A stretch of 64,000 bases of DNA from Paenibacillus plantarum (GCF_013141695.1 NZ_WHNY01000065.1:146628-210627); one strand, 5' to 3'. Shown: positions 49,736-59,364, counted from the stretch's first letter. Translations and numbers: made by a program. The notes: generated from the sequence alone by a model not told the origin.

Positions 49736-50898
49736 TGCCTACCAAAAGTAATCTTGTTGCATTCCTACTATCTTTCATCCCTGGTGTGGGTCATCTGTAT
49801 ATGAATCGTACTGTTCGCGGTTTACTATATGGCTTCCTATTCTTCGGGCTATGTTTCTTACTCTTTTTAGGTATTATGTCTCATGATGCCGACAAATTCG
49901 CTTTTCTGCTTATTCCTATTGGGCTCACGTGGATCGTCAATATGGTCGATATGATTATCTATCTATTGAACGCTCCAGCGCCTATGCCAATTCCAACAAC
50001 CTATCAACAAGCGATGCCAGCATATTATGGACCTTATCCATCTGAGCAAGAGGTTCCATCTTGGAATGGGGATGCCGCTTCCTATTATGTTCAACTAGCA
50101 CAAAGACAAGAAAGATCTAAAGTTCTCATGCTCTCCTTCATTCCAGGCGTTGGCCATTTCTGGCTTGGTTTAATGCAAAGAGGCCTTACAGCCATGATCT
50201 CTTTCTTCGGAATCGCTATTCTTGTGTTCTTCATCACCATTCTGACGCATAACCAAGGTTTTATCGTTTTCCTATTATCGTTGCCAGTGCTCTGGTTTTA
50301 TACCATGTTCGATGCGTTGAAGCAGTTGGATCGCAAGCAAGCTGGATATGAGCTCGTAGATCGCAGTATGTTTGAAGATTTCCAACGCGATGAGCATGGA
50401 CGCAAAAATCGAACCCTTGCTACGATTATCGCCATTTTCCCAGGTGCGGCGCACCTGTACTTATCGATGACCAAACGCGGTATCCAGTTGATGGCTGTGT
50501 TTCTTTTTTCCATTTACGTGTTGGATGTGCTGCGGCTGTCCCTTTTCTTCTTTTTGATTCCGATTCTATGGTTCTTTAGCTTTTTTGATGCCTTACAGAG
50601 CATTTCTAAGTATGAAAATGGGACTTTAACTGACAAGCCTCTTGTCGAAAATTGGACAGCCTACCAACGCTATATTGGCGCTGTTCTCATCGTATTCGGC
50701 GGCTATTACATCTTCAGCGACGTCTTTGTGCAATTTATGTATCAGTTCCTACCCGCTTCGCGGAATTACATGTATTTGATCAACAACTTCAGCCAGACCT
50801 TCATTGTCGCTGTACTCCTCATTGGAGGTGGCATTCGATTACTACTGAATCGTAAGCAACCAGACGCCGCCATATACAACGAAAAAAAGAACCCCTAA
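49735..50898 (+). CDS. Multi-helix membrane protein with three internal repeats
   Basis: A 387-residue membrane protein and last gene of the sigma/anti-sigma operon. Three copies of a motif recur at about residue 10, 130 and 228: LSFIPGVGHLYMNRTVRGL, LSFIPGVGHFWLGLMQRGL and IAIFPGAAHLYLSMTKRGI, each ahead of paired helices. The pattern resembles TM2-like modules. Function unknown; operon position suggests a role in sensing or in the response to envelope stress, by inference. Confidence 0.75.
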   Translation: MPTKSNLVAFLLSFIPGVGHLYMNRTVRGLLYGFLFFGLCFLLFLGIMSHDADKFAFLLIPIGLTWIVNMVDMIIYLLNAPAPMPIPTTYQQAMPAYYGPYPSEQEVPSWNGDAASYYVQLAQRQERSKVLMLSFIPGVGHFWLGLMQRGLTAMISFFGIAILVFFITILTHNQGFIVFLLSLPVLWFYTMFDALKQLDRKQAGYELVDRSMFEDFQRDEHGRKNRTLATIIAIFPGAAHLYLSMTKRGIQLMAVFLFSIYVLDVLRLSLFFFLIPILWFFSFFDALQSISKYENGTLTDKPLVENWTAYQRYIGAVLIVFGGYYIFSDVFVQFMYQFLPASRNYMYLINNFSQTFIVAVLLIGGGIRLLLNRKQPDAAIYNEKKNP

Positions 50899-50911
50899 GG
50901 GTTCTTTTTTC
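50887..50911 (+). terminator. Terminator of the sigma operon
   Basis: Hairpin AAGAACCC/GGGTTCTT whose loop includes the stop codon, followed by TTTTTT. Confidence 0.85.
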
Positions 50912-51165
50912 TGTCGGCATTGATGATATTTCTTTGAACCTTGTTACACATAAAACTTAAGTTAAATCTGCGTATAAAACACGGTAAGTGTCTTTAGCAC
51001 ATCGCCCTCCAGCCTGATTATAACAGGTAGAAAAGTCCTCTTTGCAATGGTTGTTTCCCTTTCGCTAATTGCTCCAACGGAACCACACCTCTCTGCTTGC
51101 CGACAATAATAGTATGACCGATTTCCGTTTTTTTAATCATGATATTTTAAAAATTTCATTGGCCG

Positions 51166-51336
51166 TTATCCGCCGTGTCCATGCCCTTCCGCAGCGTGGC
51201 CGCCGTGATGATTCTGGTTCTTCACTTTCTTAGATCCAGACAACGGCTCCTGATTGCCACCCGCGTTGTTTCGGTTTTTTACATTGCCATTATTAACGAG
51301 ATTATCGCCTGCGGAATAGTTTTTAGGTTTAGACAT
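51166..51336 (-). CDS. sspP: Small acid-soluble spore protein P
   Basis: A 56-residue polar protein too short for many gene finders. The core QEPLSGSKKVKNQNHH matches the SspP (CotL) pattern of PEPLxGSKKVKNRNH in Bacillus. A His/Gly-rich tail (HHGGHAAEGHGHGG) is added. Start at 51336, with AGAGGA and GAGGAG in the leader. It is probably made late in sporulation; I did not find a clear sigma-G promoter. Confidence 0.8.
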   Translation of the reverse strand: MSKPKNYSAGDNLVNNGNVKNRNNAGGNQEPLSGSKKVKNQNHHGGHAAEGHGHGG

Positions 51337-51355
51337 AGCTCCTCATCCTCTCCCT

Positions 51356-51511
51356 TTATGAGTTGGTTCCTTGGTGATTTAGAGCATCTTGATGGCGGTG
51401 GTCATTGACCTTTTGCTGGATTTGCTGCGCATTATGGGCGCCCACTGGATTGGCATCCAAATCCTTAGCCACATTTTGCAAATTCTTATCGGTACTTTTT
51501 TGCTTCGACAT
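51356..51511 (-). CDS. Small hypothetical protein
   Basis: A 51-residue, very polar protein rich in Asn, Gln, His and Asp with no hydrophobic segment, preceded by AGGAGGACT. It lies 19 bases upstream of sspP in the same direction, so a sporulation role is plausible. I do not recognise a family. Confidence 0.65.
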   Translation of the reverse strand: MSKQKSTDKNLQNVAKDLDANPVGAHNAQQIQQKVNDHRHQDALNHQGTNS

Positions 51512-51531
51512 CACGGAGTCCTCCTTCTTAC

Positions 51532-51879
51532 TTAAGCGTTGGTGACCTTCTGCAAAGCCTGCGCACACTCATGAATATGCCGCACATAATCATCGATTAG
51601 CGACTGTACAACATCACTTCGTTCGTCGATATGCGTGATTCCTTGCTGTACGTCAGTCAGTTCAACCTTCACTTCTCTGGCGTCCATATACGTCACTTTA
51701 AAATCAAATGAATAGCCGGTATGTCCCGCCGTCATAATGTGCACGCGGATGGCATCTGCATCACCTTCATCTGCCCATACCCTTGTTTGATCAGAGGGTT
51801 GCAGTACGGTGGGCATGACGTTCATCCACTCTTTCACGAGTTCAGCTTGATCCACGCTAGGCTTATCTGATTTGCTCAT
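51532..51879 (-). CDS. Hypothetical protein
   Basis: A 115-residue soluble acidic protein; the ATG at 51879 has GGAGGTG seven bases upstream. It has a mixed alpha/beta look (IRVHIMTAGHTGYSFDFKVT followed by VKVELTDVQQGI) and a helical end. It is 20 bases upstream of the 51-residue gene and likely in the same transcript as sspP. No family is recognised. Confidence 0.7.
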   Translation of the reverse strand: MSKSDKPSVDQAELVKEWMNVMPTVLQPSDQTRVWADEGDADAIRVHIMTAGHTGYSFDFKVTYMDAREVKVELTDVQQGITHIDERSDVVQSLIDDYVRHIHECAQALQKVTNA

Positions 51880-51932
51880 TGGTAACACCTCCACATGATT
51901 AAAATGCGGAAGCCGCCCGTGTTTTATCCATG

Positions 51933-51985
51933 TAAAAAAACACCTACTCCCCAGCACGAATCAGATTCGTGCCGGGGGGTAAGTG
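51933..51985 (-). terminator. Strong terminator after the SLH protein gene
   Basis: A very long hairpin: GATTCGTGC/GCACGAATC continues into CACCTACTCCCC / GGGGGGTAAGTG with few mismatches and ends with seven T on the minus strand. Confidence 0.9.
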
Positions 51986-52001
51986 CTATTGGCATTATCA
52001 T

Positions 52002-55000
52002 TTATTTTACGATTTGCTGCAGAAGCATACCCAGCATCTTCGCGGCTTCTTCACGCGAAGCGAAATCCTTCGGCGCAAAGGTATTTCCCGATTTCCCGGA
52101 AATAATACCAGCCTGCTGCAACGCTTTCGCCGCGTCTACGGCGAAGGCAGGAATCTCTGCACCATCTGCAAAAGGTGCAGCGCTCAATGCTTGCGGCAAG
52201 GTAAACTTCTGAAGCTTAGCGAACCTCGCGATCATCGTGACCATTTGCTCACGTGAGATGTTGGCAGCAGGTGCGAATACACCCTCGCTTACACCGCTTG
52301 TAAGGCTGTTCTTAGCTGCCCATTGGACAGACTGGGCATAATAGCTGTCCGCCTTCACATCGCGGAAAATAGACGAATTGTAGGCGCTAAGATTCACGCC
52401 AGCCATACGAGCCAGCATCAACGTGAAATCGGCACGATTGATTTGAGCATTTGGAGAGAACTGGCCTTCAGCGGTTCCATTGATAATATTGCGAGCTGCT
52501 AGGTATGTGATATAGCTCTTAGCAAAGGTTGCTGACGTATCACCGAAAGCAACAGGTGAATAACCAACCGCATACTGCGAGAAGTGGCTTACTTTGAAAA
52601 TTAGCGTACCTGTAGCCGCGTCGTAGTAGCTATTCGAGACTTTGACGAGCTCGCCATTGTCAGCAATGTAAAAGGCTATAATGGCATTCGTATCTTCATT
52701 AGCCGCTGGTTTATACGGTATTTGAACCTCAACGGAACCTCCGTTGAAGGTGGATACTGTTTTTCCACCGGCTGTGATGGTGAAATCGAAGACAGGGCGG
52801 TCGCCAATAGCTGCTTTAACCGCATCACTATCTTTTGCAGTCATATGTTGGGTAACCGCAGTTAGATCCGCTTTAGCGATGGACAGGGATACTTCACCCG
52901 TCGCCGCATTAGAGGTGATGGCAGCCAACACATTTTTATCCAATGTCACCGAGCCAATACCTAAGTCTAACTTAACTGCTGCAGTGGAGCTGTCGGCAAC
53001 CTTAACGAGTGATTCCGCAGGCAATTTAATGACCGCTTCTTTCGAAGTAGCATCTACAGTAGCTTTAATTTCAAGAATAGATGATTTCCCCGCTGATTCG
53101 GTCATCTGTTTCAATGCATCCGTTACCTGTGCAGCCGTAAGGTTAGCCGTTGAAGTGCCTTTGCTGTCTTTGACAGTTGGCATTGTAATTGTAGTCATCT
53201 CTCCGTTAGTTGTTGGTTGACTAGGTTGTGTTCCCCCTACCGGCCCTGGACCTGAGGAAGACGATGTGCCACTAGAAGACACCGTTACCGGTACTTCCGC
53301 TGTCGCATATCCATCAGGGCTTATAGCTGTAATTACCGCGCTACCCGTATCCACGGCTGACACTAGACCTTCAGCACTCACCGTTGCAACCGCTGAATTC
53401 GAAGATTTCCAAGTAATCGTACCTGTGCCAACAGCATCTCCTGCAGCCGTCGTCACTGTTGCTGTGAGCTTGCTTGCAGCGTCTCCCTTGGTAACAGAAA
53501 GTGCTGACCTATCCACGCTAATCCGTTGTACATTAAGCTGATAGACAGCAACCGTTCCTCCCACCTCATTAGCAACTAGAAGCAGTGGATTCCCATTCGG
53601 GCTAATCGCGGCAGGGATGAAATCGATCCCCTCAGGCCCCGTATCTGTGTTCAGATTGTCCTTCGGTGTAAACACACGTGAATTCGTATAGTTCACGAAC
53701 TTCGCATTCACTGGATCCGATACGTCATAGGTCATAATACCACCGACACGCTCGAGTCCCACGAAAGCAAGTGTTTTACTTCCCACTTTCCCCACTTTAA
53801 CATCTTCGGGCTCTGGCCCTTTCTTCGAGCTGCGATCATCTAAAGCTGTTTTACTATTACTCGTGTTGAAATTGTTAGGAACACGCTGTGCAGTCACTTT
53901 CTCAAATTCATTTCCACTATCATAAACTTGAGCCATTGTGTTTGCTTGCCAGATTGAGAAGGAACGGCCTCCGTAAAGATAGATACTATCCGACCCCATA
54001 TCACTAGCTACTTCTACGCCGTCGTAAGTCGTCTTACCAGCCAAGAATTGCGCGGCAGGTGAATTAGGAGCCAAGCTGCCTTTCATCGCGCCAATCGTGC
54101 TTCCATTGAGTCTCACACCTGGCCACTCAGTGACATCTCCCTCATTAGCAGAGAAGACATAAGGAATACCATTGATGGTTTGGCTTGCAATCCCGTCTGG
54201 CATGTACATACCATAGAAAGGGACATTTTCAAACTTGATCGCATTATCTTTCACTAGATCCAATGAATTCCGCGGCAAATTCAAATCCTTCAAACCTAGT
54301 CCTTTTATAGAGATAACAGCTTTCGTTGCTAAATCAATTGTTCCAATCGCATTATTTTCTTGGAAGGATACATAGGCTTTGCTATTATCTTCCGAAAGTG
54401 CGATATACTCAGGTTCCAGATCAAAAATTGCGTCTTGCTTCGTGCCTTCACCCGTAATCTGTATAGGGTTAGAAGCACCACGAATATGAACCTTATTATC
54501 GATCACGGAAGGATCGGCAAATCTTAGTTGTGTCACGCTATCCATAATCGTATCTACGATGGTTATACTTCCCTCTGGATCTATGCCAGCCGTGCGAGGC
54601 TCACCTTCATTCGCAGTTAGAATATATCTGCCATCTGTTGTGGATTTAATCATATCCGGCTGAATACCTGCATCGTACGTTTTCACTATGTTGCCATCAT
54701 AATCCAGAACGACGATTTTACCAGCTTTTTTGGAATCTAACTCTTGCACAGATACAGATACTTTCTTGGTGGTCGTATTCACATCCACGCTTGTCAGGTC
54801 ACCGTATAGGAAGCCGTTATTTTCAACTAAATCTTTTACTTTAATCGTTTTCTCTTTAACTAGGCCTTGCACAAGATCTAAACGAACGATATCTAAGCTA
54901 GGTGGATTCCCTGAGCCATTAACCAGATAGAACTTATTATTATCTTTATTGTATTTAACAATCTCGGCGACGCCGCCGTTACTATTCGTAATCCCTACTT

Positions 55001-56129
55001 GAAAGTCAGTGAGCTTCGTAATGCTCAACGTATCTTTGAATAGGTTAGAAGCGGGTTCAACCTTAATCGTCAAATTACGGCCATATTGCGCTAACAAACT
55101 ATCCGTCACTTTGATGTATACGTTTGATGTAACGACTTCCGTCGGCTTACCGTACACTTCACCAGTGACTGTATTAATCGCTAATCCAGCAGGTAATCCT
55201 GTAGCTGCGAACGTAAATGGAGCCCTCCCTCCATACACATTCATCGATACCGAGTAGTCTTCTTGCTCATAGGCTATAGGAAATGTTTCATTCGAGTATC
55301 CAAGCACGGACACATTATTGTCCCATTGCCCGAATGCGCCGGATTTAGGACCTTTAACAGCCAATTCCTGCGTCGTCGAATCTGCAATCCCGAACTGCAC
55401 GAAATCCTGCTTGTTATTATCCGTATCTGTTAGTGCTTTGCGACGGACAGATATCTTCTTGGAAGTACCTTCTGAAGATCCTCTCGGATATTCAAGTTCA
55501 AAGCCATCAATGTCCGTTTTAACGTCTACATTATCTCCGTCATTACTTCCTGTACCTAACATATCAACATAACCGGTAGGTTTAGGTGCATTTGAGAATG
55601 GATTTTTATTGGTTATATCAAGCTTCGTCTGATTGCTCATCAAAACAACTTTCAAACCTTTATTATTAATAAAACGATTGTTCCATAATTGATCATAAGT
55701 TGTTGTAAGATTCAATTTGGGTGCAGATGCTAACGTCGCTTCCCCACGAATGAGGAATGAAGATTTAGCTTTAATCGTGCCAACAAGGTTTAGTTTCTGC
55801 CAATCCCCAGTAGGTCCAGTTAAGGCATCAGTTCCACGATCCGCATATTGTAGCGACCAGCCAGTTAAGCTGACATCATTGCTAGTTGGGTTATAAAGTT
55901 CAATAAATCCATGAGAAGATGCTGTATTTTTCGTATCTGTTACCAAACCGCCGCCATAGACCTGATTAATGAACACATGCGGTATCGTGACATCGTAAGT
56001 GCCATTCGCCTGGTACGGCGTACCTGGTGTTATCGCTACAGCGCTTGCTGGAGTGGCTATTGCTAAAGAACTTATCGTGACTGCCACGGATAAAAGTACC
56101 GAGACTACCTTCGTTCCAACCTTCTTCAC
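52002..56129 (-). CDS. Large surface protein: lamin-tail, choice-of-anchor I, Big2 and three SLH domains
   Basis: A secreted cell-wall protein of about 1375 residues. In order: signal peptide with VAVTISSLAIATPASA cut near residue 30; a lamin-tail domain (about 45-130; SHGFIELYNPTSNDVSLTGW); an Ig-like putative domain (about 290-350; GLPAGLAINTVTGEVYG); a long choice-of-anchor I region (about 375-870; NEGEPRTAG, DRSSKKGPEPEDVKVG); a Big2 domain (about 880-960; VDRSALSVTKG); a linker; and three SLH domains at the end (the first at FGDTSATFAKSYITYLAARN) that would bind pyruvylated wall polymer. I choose GTG at 56129: the ATG at 56168 overlaps a good -10 box. Confidence 0.88.
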   Translation of the reverse strand: MKKVGTKVVSVLLSVAVTISSLAIATPASAVAITPGTPYQANGTYDVTIPHVFINQVYGGGLVTDTKNTASSHGFIELYNPTSNDVSLTGWSLQYADRGTDALTGPTGDWQKLNLVGTIKAKSSFLIRGEATLASAPKLNLTTTYDQLWNNRFINNKGLKVVLMSNQTKLDITNKNPFSNAPKPTGYVDMLGTGSNDGDNVDVKTDIDGFELEYPRGSSEGTSKKISVRRKALTDTDNNKQDFVQFGIADSTTQELAVKGPKSGAFGQWDNNVSVLGYSNETFPIAYEQEDYSVSMNVYGGRAPFTFAATGLPAGLAINTVTGEVYGKPTEVVTSNVYIKVTDSLLAQYGRNLTIKVEPASNLFKDTLSITKLTDFQVGITNSNGGVAEIVKYNKDNNKFYLVNGSGNPPSLDIVRLDLVQGLVKEKTIKVKDLVENNGFLYGDLTSVDVNTTTKKVSVSVQELDSKKAGKIVVLDYDGNIVKTYDAGIQPDMIKSTTDGRYILTANEGEPRTAGIDPEGSITIVDTIMDSVTQLRFADPSVIDNKVHIRGASNPIQITGEGTKQDAIFDLEPEYIALSEDNSKAYVSFQENNAIGTIDLATKAVISIKGLGLKDLNLPRNSLDLVKDNAIKFENVPFYGMYMPDGIASQTINGIPYVFSANEGDVTEWPGVRLNGSTIGAMKGSLAPNSPAAQFLAGKTTYDGVEVASDMGSDSIYLYGGRSFSIWQANTMAQVYDSGNEFEKVTAQRVPNNFNTSNSKTALDDRSSKKGPEPEDVKVGKVGSKTLAFVGLERVGGIMTYDVSDPVNAKFVNYTNSRVFTPKDNLNTDTGPEGIDFIPAAISPNGNPLLLVANEVGGTVAVYQLNVQRISVDRSALSVTKGDAASKLTATVTTAAGDAVGTGTITWKSSNSAVATVSAEGLVSAVDTGSAVITAISPDGYATAEVPVTVSSSGTSSSSGPGPVGGTQPSQPTTNGEMTTITMPTVKDSKGTSTANLTAAQVTDALKQMTESAGKSSILEIKATVDATSKEAVIKLPAESLVKVADSSTAAVKLDLGIGSVTLDKNVLAAITSNAATGEVSLSIAKADLTAVTQHMTAKDSDAVKAAIGDRPVFDFTITAGGKTVSTFNGGSVEVQIPYKPAANEDTNAIIAFYIADNGELVKVSNSYYDAATGTLIFKVSHFSQYAVGYSPVAFGDTSATFAKSYITYLAARNIINGTAEGQFSPNAQINRADFTLMLARMAGVNLSAYNSSIFRDVKADSYYAQSVQWAAKNSLTSGVSEGVFAPAANISREQMVTMIARFAKLQKFTLPQALSAAPFADGAEIPAFAVDAAKALQQAGIISGKSGNTFAPKDFASREEAAKMLGMLLQQIVK

Positions 56130-56166
56130 AGGGTTTTCACTCTCCTCATATTGGATGATCTCGTCC

Positions 56167-56195
56167 ATTATAAGAAAAGCTCCAGCTACTAAATA
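56167..56195 (-). promoter_or_regulatory. Promoter of the SLH surface protein gene
   Basis: Minus-strand TATTTA (56195-56190), 17-base spacer, TATAAT (56172-56167). This hexamer contains part of the ATG at 56168, so that ATG would be upstream of the transcript start; the GTG at 56129 then has a short leader with GAGGAG. Confidence 0.55.
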
Positions 56196-56263
56196 CCCAC
56201 TTTTTGTTAAAATATGATTTAGATTATGTAAATGTCGGTCCCGCGATGCCATATGAAAATGAA

Positions 56264-56301
56264 AAACAAAAAAAGCCACACGATTTCAAGAATCGCATGA
56301 C
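56264..56301 (-). terminator. Terminator of serS-tRNA-Ser
   Basis: Minus-strand hairpin GTCATGCGAT/ATCGTGTGGC around a short loop followed by seven T, about 27 bases after the tRNA. Confidence 0.85.
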
Positions 56302-56327
56302 TTTTTGGTTGGGTATTACCTTGGCTA

Positions 56328-56414
56328 CGGAGAGGGTGGGATTCGAACCCACGGAGACCTTGCGACCTCGGCGGTTTTCAAGACCGCTGCCTTAAACCAC
56401 TCGACCACCTCTCC
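56328..56414 (-). tRNA. tRNA-Ser (anticodon UGA)
   Basis: Acceptor GGAGAGG / CCTCTCC with discriminator G, D-arm GTCGAGTGGTTTAAGGC, anticodon stem CGGTC/AACCG with loop holding TGA, a long variable arm, and T arm GGTTCGAATCC. The long variable arm is the serine hallmark. It follows serS, as in Bacillus. CCA is not encoded. Confidence 0.97.
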
Positions 56415-56497
56415 ACGATAGGCGTCTCCGATTAGGGAGACGACCTTGTGCAGTGACAAAAAGCATTGTAGCACATAATCGTAACTCGTTGCAAGTG

Positions 56498-57778
56498 CTA
56501 TTTTTTTGTGATGACTTTTACGTTGTTCATGTAAGGAACAAGCACATCAGGAACGATGATCGAACCATCGGCTTGCTGGTAATTTTCAAGAATCGCGGCC
56601 ACTGTTCGACCCAGAGCTAAGCCTGATCCATTCAGCGTATGCACGAACTCTGGCTTCGCCTTCGCATCGCGGCGGAAGCGAATGTTTGCTCTGCGCGCTT
56701 GGAAGTCTTCGAAATTCGAGCAGCTGGAAATCTCGCGGTACGCACCGCTGTTAGGCAACCATACTTCCAGATCATACGTCTTCGCGGATGTGAAGCCAAT
56801 ATCGCCTGTGCAGAGTGACAGCACGCGGTAAGGCAGCTTCAACAGCTGTAGGACACGCTCAGCATGCCCTGTAAGCTTCTCCAACTCCTCGTAGGAGTCT
56901 TCGGGCTTAACAAGCTTAACAAGCTCAATTTTGTTGAATTGGTGCTGTCTGATTAAGCCCCGTGTATCACGACCAGCGGATCCTGCTTCCGAACGGAAAC
57001 AAGCACTGAACGCCACGAAGTTAACCGGCAGCTGTTCATTCGTTAAAATATCGTCACGATGATAATTCGTAACCGGTACTTCCGCAGTCGGAATCAAGAA
57101 ATATTCCGAATTCTCCAGCTTGAACACATCTTCCTCAAACTTCGGAAGTTGGCCTGTACCCGTTAAGCTATCGCGGTTAACGATATAAGGCGGCAGCATT
57201 TCTTCATAACCATGCTCATCGCTGTGCAAGTCCATCATGAAGTTGATCAAAGCACGCTCAAGTCTTGCGCCAAGCCCTTTGTAGAACACGAAACGGGAAC
57301 CCGTTACCTTCGCCGCTGCTTCGAAATCCAGAATGCCTAGGTCTTGTGCAACTTCCCAGTGCGGCTTCACTTCGAAATCGAACGTAGGAATGTCGCCAAT
57401 TCGGCGTACTTCTACGTTCTCTTCCTCCGTACGGCCTACAGGAACGCTGGCATGCGGCATGTTCGGAATGGAGAGAAGAACTTGTTGTAAGGACTCGTCC
57501 AAGACACGGATTTCGTCATCAAGCTCTTTAATGCGGTCTCCGACCACTTTCATTTCTTGAATCAGCTCATCCGCGTTTTCACCGGCTCTTTTGCGTCCCG
57601 CTACCTCTTGGGAAACAGTATTACGACGGTTTTTCAGCTGTTCCGTTTCTTGCAGAAGCTCTCTGCGCTTCACATCTAATGCTGTGAAACCATTAAGCTC
57701 CTCGATCTGCTTGCCTCGGTTTTGCATGGCAGCTTGTACAGCTGCTAAATCACTTCGAAGTAACTTTACATCAAACAA
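56498..57778 (-). CDS. serS: Seryl-tRNA synthetase
   Basis: Class II synthetase of 426 residues that charges tRNA-Ser. It has the N-terminal tRNA-binding coiled coil (about residues 30-100), motif 2 in CFRSEAGSAGRDTRGLIRQHQF and motif 3 with GSGLALGRTVAAILEN. The TTG at 57778 gives the standard opening (M)FDVKLLRSD and has GGAGGAATC upstream; the frame is open to 57838 but that part does not match the family. Confidence 0.97.
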   Translation of the reverse strand: MFDVKLLRSDLAAVQAAMQNRGKQIEELNGFTALDVKRRELLQETEQLKNRRNTVSQEVAGRKRAGENADELIQEMKVVGDRIKELDDEIRVLDESLQQVLLSIPNMPHASVPVGRTEEENVEVRRIGDIPTFDFEVKPHWEVAQDLGILDFEAAAKVTGSRFVFYKGLGARLERALINFMMDLHSDEHGYEEMLPPYIVNRDSLTGTGQLPKFEEDVFKLENSEYFLIPTAEVPVTNYHRDDILTNEQLPVNFVAFSACFRSEAGSAGRDTRGLIRQHQFNKIELVKLVKPEDSYEELEKLTGHAERVLQLLKLPYRVLSLCTGDIGFTSAKTYDLEVWLPNSGAYREISSCSNFEDFQARRANIRFRRDAKAKPEFVHTLNGSGLALGRTVAAILENYQQADGSIIVPDVLVPYMNNVKVITKK

Positions 57779-57818
57779 GGAGATTCCTCCGTTAGCGCAA
57801 AATGGTTTATATATGGAA

Positions 57819-57861
57819 GCAAGCACCCAAACCGGCAATCCGGCTAACTCGGGGTGCTTGA
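57819..57861 (-). promoter_or_regulatory. Nested hairpin in the pdxT-serS gap
   Basis: AAGCACCC/GGGTGCTT at 57821-57859 encloses CCGG/CCGG at 57832-57843. No long T run follows, so it may be a leaky terminator or serS leader structure. It has none of the T-box motifs. Confidence 0.4.
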
Positions 57862-57869
57862 ACCATTGG

Positions 57870-58448
57870 TTATGCTTGGCTTTGCTTTACCATGTCTAAG
57901 AAATAACTGTGCAGACGGAAATCATCCGTCAGCTCTGGGTGAAACGACGCCGCAAGGAGATGTCCTTGCCGCGCGGCTACGATCTGGCCGTCATACGTGG
58001 CCAGTACATCTACATCCGGTCCCACTTTCTCAATGAGTGGGGCCCGAATGAATACCGCGCGAACGTTCTCGTCAATGCCTTTGATCGGCAAGTCCGTCTC
58101 AAAGCTTTCGCGTTGACGACCGAACGCGTTACGAGCCACCGTAATGTCCATCAGCTCGAGATGAGCTTCCGGTTGTCCGGTGATCTCTTTCGCGATGACA
58201 ATCAACCCCGCGCAGGTGCCGAACACCGGCTTGCCTGCCGCGGAGAACTCACGCAACGCATCGATGAAGCCATACGTGCGCATAAGCTTACCAATCGTCG
58301 TGCTCTCTCCGCCCGGGAGAATAATGCCATCTAGCTCAGCGAGTTGCTCGGTGCGTTTAACAACGACACCTTCGGCTCCCGCTTTTTCAATACCATATAT
58401 ATGCTCTGCTACCGCGCCTTGCAGCGCGAGAACCCCAATCTTCGTCAT
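57870..58448 (-). CDS. pdxT: Pyridoxal 5'-phosphate synthase glutaminase subunit
   Basis: Supplies ammonia to PdxS for PLP synthesis. The 192-residue protein is a class I glutaminase: GVLALQGAVAEH at the start, catalytic cysteine in VFGTCAGLIV, and His/Glu in FHPELTDD. Its ATG overlaps the pdxS stop as TAATG. Confidence 0.97.
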   Translation of the reverse strand: MTKIGVLALQGAVAEHIYGIEKAGAEGVVVKRTEQLAELDGIILPGGESTTIGKLMRTYGFIDALREFSAAGKPVFGTCAGLIVIAKEITGQPEAHLELMDITVARNAFGRQRESFETDLPIKGIDENVRAVFIRAPLIEKVGPDVDVLATYDGQIVAARQGHLLAASFHPELTDDFRLHSYFLDMVKQSQA

Positions 58449-59329
58449 TACCAGCCGCGCTCCTGCATACGCTCGGAAGCTTGAAGCTTGGAAATTTCGA
58501 TTCCCTTCATAGGGGCACCTAGGTTTTTGGAAATTTCAGCAATCAGTTTGAAATCAGTGTAGTGAGTTACAGCTTCAACAATCGCTTTCGCGAATTTCTC
58601 TGGGTTATCGGATTTGAAAATACCGGATCCAACGAATACACCATCAGAACCAAGGTGCATCATCAACGCTGCATCAGCAGGTGTGGATACACCGCCAGCT
58701 GCGAAGTTAACAACAGGCAATTTACCTGTTTGGTGAACTTGCAGAAGCAACTCGTATGGAGCGCCAAGTGTTTTCGCTTCGAACATCAACTCGTCCAAAG
58801 ACATGCTTTGAACTTTACGAATTTGACCTTGAATTGTACGCATGTGGCGAACAGCTTCTACAATGTTACCAGTTCCTGGCTCACCCTTTGTACGAAGCAT
58901 GGATGCACCTTCACCGATACGACGCAAAGCTTCGCCAAGATCACGGCAACCACATACGAAAGGCACTGTGAAATCACGCTTGTTGATGTGGAATACTTCA
59001 TCCGCAGGAGTAAGTACTTCACTCTCATCGATATAGTCAACGCCTAGGGATTCAAGAATTTTCGCTTCAACGAAGTGTCCAATTCTTGCTTTCGCCATGA
59101 CTGGAATGGATACAACTTTCATAACATCTTCAACAATTGTTGGATCTGCCATGCGGGATACGCCACCAGCTGCACGAATGTCAGCGGGTACGCGCTCAAG
59201 CGCCATAACAGCGGACGCGCCAGCTGCTTCTGCGATTTTAGCTTGCTCGGCGTTCATAACGTCCATGATGACGCCGCCTTTTTGCATTTCGGCCATACCT
59301 GTTTTAACGCGGGAAGTTCCAGTTTCCAT
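58448..59329 (-). CDS. pdxS: Pyridoxal 5'-phosphate synthase subunit PdxS
   Basis: Builds PLP from ribose 5-phosphate, glyceraldehyde 3-phosphate and ammonia. The 293-residue barrel has GGVIMDVMNAEQAKIAEAAGA, RMADP, the active-site region KARIGHFVEAKIL and GVDYIDESEVLTPAD. AGGAGG lies ahead of the ATG. It is followed directly by pdxT. Confidence 0.98.
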   Translation of the reverse strand: METGTSRVKTGMAEMQKGGVIMDVMNAEQAKIAEAAGASAVMALERVPADIRAAGGVSRMADPTIVEDVMKVVSIPVMAKARIGHFVEAKILESLGVDYIDESEVLTPADEVFHINKRDFTVPFVCGCRDLGEALRRIGEGASMLRTKGEPGTGNIVEAVRHMRTIQGQIRKVQSMSLDELMFEAKTLGAPYELLLQVHQTGKLPVVNFAAGGVSTPADAALMMHLGSDGVFVGSGIFKSDNPEKFAKAIVEAVTHYTDFKLIAEISKNLGAPMKGIEISKLQASERMQERGW

Positions 59330-59364
59330 TCTTTATTTCCTCCTATAGCTTCTATGCAATTTCT

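Noticed and set aside
51018..51140. Possible 40-residue gene downstream of sspP
   Set aside because: The peptide looks plausible but there is no ribosome-binding site ahead of the ATG and no further support.
57779..57869. T-box leader for serS
   Set aside because: The gap is only about 90 bases and lacks the T-box sequence and specifier loop; pdxT is directly upstream.
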